Below, one piece after another: positions 18,524 to 23,479 of a DNA stretch of 23,479 nt; the first letter of the stretch is position 1, and every line of letters begins with the position of its first letter. This DNA is from an uncultured Beijerinckiaceae bacterium. Its GTDB lineage: Bacteria > Pseudomonadota > Alphaproteobacteria > Rhizobiales > Beijerinckiaceae. A program made the translations under genes and the position numbers. Where the stretch lies: contig CALMGA010000564.1 in NCBI GenBank assembly GCA_937863205.1, positions 1 through 23,479 of the forward strand, written 5' to 3'. Under the pieces are notes generated by a model that saw nothing but the letters and a program-made list of their open reading frames with translations, ran no database searches and was not told the origin of the DNA.

Positions 18524-19447
18524 ATGAAGCTGTTGCGGGTCGGACCGGCGGGCGCCGACTCGCCGGCTCTGCTCGCCGCCGGCGGGTCGCTGCGAGACCT
18601 TTCGGCCCATGTCGGGAAATCAACGGGGCGGCGCTGGCGCCGGATCGACTTGCCCGCCTCGCCGCCCTGGATCCGGCGAGCCCGGCGTTCCCCCAAGGCG
18701 CACCGCGGATCGGTTCGTGCTTGAGCCGCCTGGTCAACTTCGTCTGCATCGGTCCGAACTACGCCGACCACGCCGCCGAAGCCGGCCTGCGGCTGCCGGA
18801 GGAGCCGATCGTGTTCCTCAAGTCTTTCGGCTCGCTGTTCGGGCCCAACGACGACGTGATCCTGCCGAAGAGCTCGCAGAAGACCGACTGGGAGATCGAG
18901 TCGGGTGTCATCATCGGCACGAGGGCCTCCGACATCGGGGAAGCCGATGCACACGACCACGTCGCCGGCTATCGCGTGGTGAACGACATCAGCGAGCAGG
19001 AATTTCAGCTCGAACGCGGCGGCACCTGGGGCAAGGGCTGCGACAGCTTCGGCCCGGTCGGCCCGTGGATGGTCACCCGTGACGAGATCGCCGACCTGCA
19101 GGCCCTCCGCTCGTGGTGCGCCATCGATGGCGAGACGAGGCAGAACGGCAGCACGGGCACGATGATCTTCGGTGTCGCCCGGCTTGTCAGCTAGACAGGT
19201 TCGCGTTGGCAGGCCAACGCTTCACCCGATAGCCCTCTGAATTTCCGCAGGTTTGGATCACAAAACCGCAGGGCACTTCGCGAAACCTGCTTAGGTCAGC
19301 CGCCTCATGACGCTCCACCCCGGCGACATCCTCGCCACGGGCATCCCGCCCGGCGCCGACCTTGGCATCAAGCCGGAGGCGGCGTTCCTGCGGGCGGGCA
19401 TCGACGGGCGCGGCGAGCAACGCCTGAGCGTGGTCTCCGCCGCGTAG
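18524..19447 (+). pseudogene. Fumarylacetoacetate hydrolase-family gene, frameshifted and interrupted
   Basis: ATG 18524 starts a typical FAH-family N-terminus (MKLLRVGPAGADSPALLAAGG, SLRDLSAHVG). At about 18613-18618 one base is missing, and the frame then continues in the next register (EINGAALAPDRLARLAALDPAS, then LSRLVNFVCIGPNYADHAAE). The core is intact: EKTDWE-like QKTDWEIESGVIIGTRA (metal-binding acidic residues), HVAGYRVVNDISEQEFQLERG, FGPVGPWMVTRDE and NGSTGTMIFGVARLVS. A 104-bp element then interrupts the gene at LVS. The rest resumes exactly: RLMTLHPGDILATGIPPGADLGIKPEAAFLRAG to the stop at 19445-19447. Family members cleave or isomerise beta-diketo acids, for example in aromatic or sugar-acid breakdown. 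The fragment 18721-19194 could still be translated, but it lacks both ends and is unlikely to fold. Confidence 0.88.
19191..19294 (-). mobile_element. Miniature inverted-repeat element, copy 1 (inside FAH gene)
   Basis: This 104-bp element is flanked by the 5-bp direct repeat GTCAG (19186-19190 and 19295-19299); removing the element and one GTCAG restores the FAH reading frame. The ends are imperfect inverted repeats: CTAGACAGGTTCGC at the left, and the complement of CTAAGCAGGTTTCGC at the right. Inside is a perfect hairpin GCGTTGGC-AG-GCCAACGC (19203-19220). A conserved block around GGTTTGGATCACAAAACC follows. It has no coding capacity, so it must have been moved by a transposase supplied elsewhere. 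The reverse complement matches 22688-22793 over most of its length. Confidence 0.88.
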
Positions 19448-19512
19448 CCGCCGACGCGCTCCGCATCAGGGGGCTTGCCAATGGCAACCGCAGGTGTCTG
19501 TAATCGTGATGT

Positions 19513-19602
19513 GGAAAGGTGGCCGAGTGGTTTAAGGCAGCGGTCTTGAAAACCGCCGTGGGTGCAAGCCTACCGTGGGTTCGAATCCCACCTTTTCCGC
19601 CA
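19513..19602 (+). tRNA. tRNA-Ser (anticodon UGA)
   Basis: This is a 90-nt class II tRNA. The acceptor GGAAAGG pairs with CTTTTCC (one G-U), followed by G and an encoded CCA at 19600-19602. The D-arm region is GGCCGAGTGGTTTAAGGC. The anticodon stem GCGGT/ACCGC holds the loop CTTGAAA with TGA at 19547-19549. A long variable arm (GTGGGTGCAAGCCTAC) and the T-arm GTGGGTTCGAATCCCAC complete it. Anticodon UGA reads UCA and other UCN codons. The 3' side is followed by insertion-sequence relics; no integrase gene is visible. Confidence 0.97.
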
Positions 19603-19990
19603 GTCAGGTCGCAATATCTCGATAATTAGCTTACGTCGTGTATCCGGCTATCTGTACATTTTCGCGTACAGACCGTCCGGGGCTTAAGGCGGGTCGGCCG
19701 ACCGATAGCCGCTTACTTGCCGCGCGCGTCTCTTCATGATTGCAGGTTCGATTGCCACGGCTGAACATCGATGGAGCGTCGCCGATACAGCATGTATGGC
19801 CTGACGTCCTCGTCGATGGGTCGGGAGTTCCGCCACGGGTGCTCCTCGGTGAGAACTTCGCCGGGCCTGGCCCCGCAGTTGGCGAAGGCGTTCTCAACAG
19901 CCGCCGCAGTCACGCGATTGCGCTCGGCCCTGAGCTGGGAACGCCCCGCTTTGGTGGACACCGATGATGCTTTCGCACGAGGTGTCCCCG
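19603..19990. other. Decayed region downstream of tRNA-Ser
   Basis: No supported gene is seen in these 388 bases. TTGGTGGACACC near 19951-19962, 30 bp before the relic transposase start, may be the left end of the IS3-type element. The rest gives frames on both strands without recognisable motifs. Confidence 0.35.
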
Positions 19991-20500
19991 ATGCCCAAAA
20001 CACGCCAACCCGACGCGCCGGAGTTCCGGCAGCGGATCATCGACCTGGTCCGGCCATGATCCGACGGTTCTCGCCCGCGAGTTCGAGCCGTCCACGACGA
20101 GCCGCCCCGCGCCCGACTTGCTGGACCGCACCTTCAAGGCCGGAGCGCCCGACCGGTTCTGGGCGTCCGACATCACCTACGAGCCCAAAATGAGCGGCTT
20201 CCTGTACCTCGCCGTCGTGCTCGACGTGTTCAGCCGCAAGGTTGTTGGCAGGTGAGGGTCCATCGCACATGTGCGATGGCTTCCCTTGCTGAGGAACCAC
20301 CCACACACCGAGTTGATCGAACACGCGGGAGTTGGTTGCTGGCCAACGGCGGCCATCAAGTGTGATCCACTTCTCCGATCAGGGTTGCCGGCACACGTCG
20401 CCGGCCATCGGCGGCCGATGCAGCTGTGCGAGCTTCGATAAGATCCGTCGGCGACATTGACGACGACGCCCTGGCGGAAAACTTCTTCGATGACCGGCGT
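19991..20500 (+). pseudogene. IS3-family transposase relic (orfA and orfB fragments)
   Basis: ATG 19991 begins an orfA-like HTH protein (MPKTRQPDAPEFRQRIIDLV) that stops after 22 codons. In another frame, LAREFEPS (orfA) runs straight into orfB sequence: RPAPDLLDRTFKAGAPDRFW, ASDITYEPKMSGFLYLAVVL, DVFSRKVVG. That is the integrase-core block with the first catalytic Asp (W.SDITY). Further orfB pieces follow in shifted frames: VIHFSDQGCRHTSPAIGGRC (second Asp block, HSDQG-like) near 20360-20410, and SVGDIDDDALAENFFDDR near 20446-20500, equivalent to the 'GDxYDNAxxESFF' Glu block. An internal deletion joins orfA to orfB and several frameshifts are present, so it is dead. The extents are approximate. 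Confidence 0.8.
20260..20279. repeat. 20-bp perfect palindrome inside the IS3 relic
   Basis: CCATCGCACATGTGCGATGG equals its own reverse complement. It sits where orfB homology breaks after DVFSRKVVG. Its right half (GCGATGG) matches the expected orfB continuation, so the left half looks like an inverted duplication of it. A hairpin-templated mutation is a reasonable origin; an operator function is not supported. Confidence 0.6.
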
Positions 20501-20642
20501 CGCTTGAAGCGCGGCGGGAAGGCCCATCCCCGGATCATTCGGAGAGGCGTCGATCGATCTCGCTGTTTATGCCGCGACGGTTTACGCGCGAGTAGGGCAA
20601 CATATGTTAGATTTTTCCTGCGTAGATTCGAGGATCGGCGTC

Positions 20643-20876
20643 ATGCAACCGAGTTACCGCGTGAGCACCAGGACGCCGGATGGCACTCTCAACATCGGTG
20701 CCAGGAGTTCCGAAGCCGCACTCGTCTGCGCCCGCGAGCTCCTTCAAACGCACTCGTTGGTCTTCATCGAGGATCAGCACGGCAGTGTTTTCATGGCCGA
20801 CACTTTCGAAATCATCGTGGGCCGGTCTGTGGCCGCGAACGATAACCTGCTTCAGCATGACCTGGGCTTATCTTAA
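20643..20876 (+). CDS. Small hypothetical protein (77 aa)
   Basis: The frame MQPSYRVSTRTPDGTLNIGA... continues with SSEAALVCARELLQTHSLVF and IEDQHGSVFMADTFEIIVG. It has the look of a compact alpha/beta protein with balanced composition, unlike the arginine-rich shadow frames nearby. The ATG at 20643 has GAGGA at 20630-20634, and an in-frame ATG at 20604 would add 13 residues. I recall similar short Methylobacterium/Rhizobiales hypotheticals with 'VFIED..G..F' segments but cannot name a family. It lies between two dead insertion sequences, so it may be cargo or a surviving host gene. A 9-bp hairpin follows at 20908-20929. Confidence 0.5.
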   Translation: MQPSYRVSTRTPDGTLNIGARSSEAALVCARELLQTHSLVFIEDQHGSVFMADTFEIIVGRSVAANDNLLQHDLGLS

Positions 20877-20907
20877 GGTGAAGCCATCGAAATCGATAAT
20901 TTGCCTT

Positions 20908-20929
20908 AACTCGCCGTTTTCGGTGAGTT
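20908..20929. terminator. Hairpin after the 77-aa ORF
   Basis: AACTCGCCG pairs with CGGTGAGTT (one G-U) around a TTTT loop, 31 nt past the stop. No T tract follows, so termination is uncertain. It might instead belong to the end of the adjacent IS5-type relic. Confidence 0.4.
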
Positions 20930-20977
20930 GCTGAGATGACTTGCTGATCGCCCGTGTTGCCCACGTGGCGTTGAACC

Positions 20978-21460
20978 TCATTCGGTAGGGCGCCGCCACG
21001 TGATGATGCCAACGGCGAAGTGCAGCGGGGCGAGATCGTTCTCGGGCTTCCTGTTCCAACGGATCAGCACGGCGCGGTAACGGTTCAGCCGGGAACGGCT
21101 GCGCTCGACCACCCGGCGCCTCGCCTTGGCCCCGGCCTGGCGCTTGGCGGCGACCTCCTCGACGCGGCTGCGCAGGTGCGGCGCGAAGCCGAACTGCGCC
21201 GCGACCTCGCGCGGGTCGGCAAAGTCATAGCTCTTTTTCAGGCACAAGTGCTGCGGGCGACGGCGGCTCGCCTATGGTCGCCTCACCGGGACGGCGTGCA
21301 GTTCCACCGCGAGCGGCAGGCCTTGGCCGTCGGCCAGCAGCGAGCGCTTCACCCCGCGCTTGCCCGGCCGACAATGCTTCGCATCGCGGCGGAACGGTCG
21401 GGTCGGGACCGGTTTTTCCCCGCAGAGCGCCGCCGCGGACGACTTCAAAGGAGAAAAGCA
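20978..21460 (-). pseudogene. IS5-family transposase relic
   Basis: On the minus strand, the fragment CRPGKRGVKRSLLADGQGLP (about 21390-21310) corresponds to the 'DRgK.GtKrsll.d..G.Pl' block of IS5-group DDE transposases. After one or more frameshifts and a deletion, the C-terminal part is readable from 21247 to 20978: CLKKSYDFADPREVAAQFGF, PHLRSR, AGAKARRRVVERSRSRLNRY, RAVLIRWNRKPENDLAPLHF and AVGIITWRRP. The VVER....LNR motif carries the last catalytic Glu. The N-terminal third is missing and no continuous frame exists, so the element is dead. The boundaries are approximate and terminal inverted repeats were not identified. Confidence 0.82.
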
Positions 21461-21469
21461 ACCGGTCGT

Positions 21470-21499
21470 GTTGACGTGCATGAGGCGCGTCGTTGACGT
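21470..21499 (+). promoter_or_regulatory. Two direct GTTGACGT repeats upstream of LuxR-type gene
   Basis: GTTGACGT occurs at 21470-21477 and 21492-21499. The start-to-start distance is 22 bp, about two helical turns, and the second ends 49 bp before the regulator start. This spacing suits binding of a regulator to one DNA face, possibly autoregulation. Alternatively one copy supplies a TTGACG -35 box. Evidence is positional only. Confidence 0.3.
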
Positions 21500-21548
21500 T
21501 ACTACAAGGCGTGTTACTTCATCAGCAGAGCGATCCTGCGAGCATGAA

Positions 21549-22655
21549 ATGGATGAAACCAACCTTGTAATCGCGGGTGAACAACTGCAATCCGCGATCC
21601 TTGGCGACATGCCCTGGACGGATGCTCTGGACGGCATCGCCGAGGCCGCGGGGGCGCGAGGGGCGGCGCTGATCCCCGTGTCTGCCGGCTTCGCCGAATG
21701 CCCCTTCTCGCGCGGTATCGAGGAGCTTGGCCACGCCTATACGACGACGCGGTGGCGCCGCCAGGATTTCCGCCTGGCCGCCTTGGGCAAGGTACTGCGC
21801 ACCGGTGTTGCCGCGGACCAGGACATCGTTGCTCCCGACGCCATGGAGCGGATGGCCTACTACAAGGAGTTCCTGGAACCGCTTGGCGGATGGTGGTTTG
21901 CCGGCGTGCCCGTTCGCGCCGACAAGCACGTCTTCGTCTTGACCATCCAGCGCACACGCGTCCAGGGACCGGTGATCGAGGCGGAGCAGGACGTGCTGCG
22001 CCGCCTTGGCTGCGGGCTCAGCCAGTCGGCGACGGTGGCGGCGCGCATCGCGGCGGCACGGGTCAACGGCGTCCTGGACGGGCTGGAGGCGATGAACTGC
22101 CCCGCCGTGCTCCTCGATGGCGAAGGCTGCGTGCTGCAGGCCAATGCCGCGGCCGCGACCTTCGAGAGCGAGCTGCGCCTGCGCGCCGGGCATCCGCTGG
22201 CGGCGCTTTCCGCGGCGAACCGGGAGCTTCAATCTCATCTGCGGGCGGCGCTGTGCCCGCCGGCCCGGTCGGACAACCCGGAGCTCCGGCCCGTCATCCT
22301 GCGTCGCGACGGCAGGCATCCGCTCGTGTTGCGCGTCCGCTGGCTGACGGGTGAGGCGTCTCGCGTCTTTTCCGCCGCCCGCGCGATTGTGCTGATCGAC
22401 GATCTCGACCAGAAGGACACCCCGTCGGCGACGTTGCTGTGCGACATCTTCGGGCTCACGCCCGCCCAGGCCAGGGTGGCGGCGCTCATCGGAGGCGGGG
22501 CGAGCTTGACCGATTGCGCCGACGAGTTGGGCATCACGGTGGGAACGGCACGCTTCCAGTTGAAAGGGGCATTCCAAAACCTGGGCGTGTCGCGACAAGC
22601 GGAACTCGTATCCGTGCTGGCTCGCCTGCGCCGTTGCCAGGAGCCGCGCCGCTGA
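21549..22655 (+). CDS. LuxR-type HTH transcriptional regulator
   Basis: The product has 368 residues. The C-terminal 65 residues are a LuxR-type HTH domain: FGLTPAQARVAALIGGGASL, TDCADELGITVGTARFQLKG, AFQNLGVSRQAELVSVLARL (about 303-362). The recognition helix is centred on ITVGTARFQLK, where the usual 'S..TV..hl' is replaced by VGTARFQL, a common variant in Rhizobiales. The N-terminal 290 residues look like a PAS/GAF-like sensory region (CPAVLLDGEGCVLQANAAAA is a PAS-like strand-helix; RAIVLIDDLD precedes the HTH). There is no receiver domain or autoinducer-binding signature, so it is not a classical quorum sensor. The ATG 21549 is chosen because the upstream frame runs through the IS5 relic. 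Its targets are unknown; no obvious operon partner is present. Confidence 0.85.
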   Translation: MDETNLVIAGEQLQSAILGDMPWTDALDGIAEAAGARGAALIPVSAGFAECPFSRGIEELGHAYTTTRWRRQDFRLAALGKVLRTGVAADQDIVAPDAMERMAYYKEFLEPLGGWWFAGVPVRADKHVFVLTIQRTRVQGPVIEAEQDVLRRLGCGLSQSATVAARIAAARVNGVLDGLEAMNCPAVLLDGEGCVLQANAAAATFESELRLRAGHPLAALSAANRELQSHLRAALCPPARSDNPELRPVILRRDGRHPLVLRVRWLTGEASRVFSAARAIVLIDDLDQKDTPSATLLCDIFGLTPAQARVAALIGGGASLTDCADELGITVGTARFQLKGAFQNLGVSRQAELVSVLARLRRCQEPRR

Positions 22656-22687
22656 TGCGCGGCAGCGTTGCGAAGCCTGCGCCGAAC

Positions 22688-22793
22688 CTAAGCAGGTTTC
22701 GCAAAAGTGCCCCGCGGTTTTGTGATCCAAACCTGCGGCATGGCAAAGAGCTAAGCAGGTAGAGCGTTGGCCTGCCAATGCGAAGCTGCTTAG
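22688..22793 (+). mobile_element. Miniature inverted-repeat element, copy 2
   Basis: This 106-bp element has near-perfect inverted ends, CTAAGCAGGTTTCGC at the left and GCGAAGCTGCTTAG at the right. The first 50 and last 35 bases match the reverse complement of copy 1 closely; the middle has diverged and contains an extra internal CTAAGCAGGT at 22751-22760. Hairpins are conserved: CCGCGGTTT with AAACCTGCGG (22711-22739 region), and GCGTTGGC-CT-GCCAATGC (22764-22781, with a G-T pair). Flanking 5-mers (CGAAC and CTGTT) do not match, so no target duplication is visible. It lies between convergent genes, 32 bp after the regulator stop and 10 bp before the Pnkp stop. Confidence 0.85.
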
Positions 22794-22803
22794 CTGTTGA
22801 AGG

Positions 22804-23478
22804 CTACAGCCGCGGATCGATCGGCTCGCTTTCCAGGGCCAGCACGGCGAAGACGCATTCGTGCACGCGGCGCAGCGGCGAGCCGGTGGCGAAGCGCAGC
22901 AGGGCTTCGTGGCCGAGGGCGAACTCGCGCAGCGCCAGCGCGCGCTTGCGGGCGAGGCCGCGCTGGCGCAGCCGCTCCAGATTGTCGGGCATGTCGTAGT
23001 CCGGGCCGTAGATGATGCGCAGGTATTCGCGCCCGCGCACCTTCAAGGCCGGCTGGATCAGGCCCCCCGCACCATTTTTGGCGCCGCGCGGCACGAAGGC
23101 GAGCGGCTTCACCACCATGCCTTCGCCGCCCGACCCGGTGAGTTCCTCCCACCACGCGGCCGCGGCGGCGCAGGCCGACTCGTCGGCGAGGTCGAGCGTG
23201 CGGGACCGCGTGCCGGCCAGCGTCGGGCCGCCGTGGGCGACCAGCCGCCCGGCAAGCGCCATGTGCCACACATTGTCCTTGTCGAAGTGCGCCGCGCCCT
23301 CGCTGGCCAGGACATGGAAGGGCGCCACGCGCAGGTCGGCCACGCCGCTGACCGGCCAGGTATAGGGCCGCCACGCTCCGGCGTAGGCGGCGGCGTTGTT
23401 TGAGCGCTGGTCGAGCCGGTCGCGGATCGCTTCGGCCGGCACGCCGCGTCGCACGGCCCGGTCGGCCGCCGCGAGCGC
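22804..23478 (-). CDS. pnkp: Polynucleotide kinase-phosphatase Pnkp, C-terminal part (5' end beyond window)
   Basis: The 224 visible residues are the C-terminal ligase region of bacterial Pnkp, a three-domain RNA-repair enzyme (5' kinase, 2',3' phosphatase, ligase-like adenylyltransferase). The motifs are DKDNVWHMALAGRLV, the adenylyltransferase motif SGGEGMVVKPLAFVPRGAKN (Glu and Lys of the nucleotidyl-transfer core), IQPALKVRGREYLRIIYGPD (Lys motif) and the family's characteristic tail FALGHEALLRF, LRRVHECVFAVLALESEPID, PRL*. In characterised bacteria Pnkp works with Hen1, a 3'-end RNA ribose methyltransferase, to repair RNAs cut by ribotoxins. Any Hen1 gene must lie to the right, upstream of this gene. 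The frame is open to the window edge, so the kinase and phosphatase domains are presumably outside. Confidence 0.88.
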   Translation of the reverse strand, partial: ALAAADRAVRRGVPAEAIRDRLDQRSNNAAAYAGAWRPYTWPVSGVADLRVAPFHVLASEGAAHFDKDNVWHMALAGRLVAHGGPTLAGTRSRTLDLADESACAAAAAWWEELTGSGGEGMVVKPLAFVPRGAKNGAGGLIQPALKVRGREYLRIIYGPDYDMPDNLERLRQRGLARKRALALREFALGHEALLRFATGSPLRRVHECVFAVLALESEPIDPRL

Positions 23479-23479
23479 G

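Noticed and set aside
19734..20003. 89-codon minus-strand frame between tRNA-Ser and the IS3 relic
   Set aside because: The C-terminal half looks somewhat protein-like but matches no family I know, and the frame overlaps the start of the transposase relic; left uncalled.

Overview
The window is GC-rich and looks like a chromosomal stretch of an alphaproteobacterium, most likely Hyphomicrobiales (Rhizobiales). The evidence is the GyrB sequence, a SWIB protein with a histone-H1-like tail, a caspase-fold/DUF4189 secreted protein, a Pnkp-type RNA-repair enzyme, and the IS3 and IS5 relics. It is an accessory-rich region in which a few housekeeping genes (gyrB, tRNA-Ser) sit among exchanged or decaying material.

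Layout. 1-2298: the end of a phage tail module, with a 5'-truncated tail-fibre gene, an overlapping small phage gene, a terminator and a small cysteine-containing protein. 2411-4882: an island of lower GC carrying a FkbM-type methyltransferase and a capsular-polysaccharide-type glycosyltransferase, bracketed by two 85-bp direct repeats (about 76% identical). 5259-7540 (minus): a two-gene unit for secreted proteins, a pseudo-caspase with PG-binding-like and DUF4189 regions followed by a glycine-rich exported protein. 7820-8182: an HU-like gene broken by one in-frame stop. 8183-9466: mostly empty. 9467-11781: an MFS transporter and an amidohydrolase-fold protein in one apparent operon. 12007-13269: a heparan-acetyltransferase-like membrane protein. 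13313-15820 (minus): gyrB. 16063-17223 (minus): a Wza/KpsD-like polysaccharide export lipoprotein whose 3' end is a 19-bp tandem triplication. 17668-18135: the SWIB protein with a lysine-rich tail.

18524-19447 is a fumarylacetoacetate-hydrolase-family gene killed twice, by a 1-nt frameshift and by a 104-bp inverted-repeat element with a clean 5-bp target duplication. A second copy of that element lies at 22688-22793, in the opposite orientation. tRNA-Ser(UGA) at 19513-19602 is followed by an insertion-sequence graveyard: an IS3-family relic at about 19991-20500, a small ORF at 20643, and an IS5-family relic at about 20978-21460 on the minus strand. Then come an intact LuxR-type regulator (21549-22655) and, on the minus strand at the right edge, the C-terminal part of polynucleotide kinase-phosphatase Pnkp.

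The most novel-looking items are the two-copy 104-106-bp miniature element, the paired structured repeats around the glycan gene cassette, and the catalytically dead caspase with its co-transcribed exported partner. All function calls come from reading motifs by eye; no database search was run.
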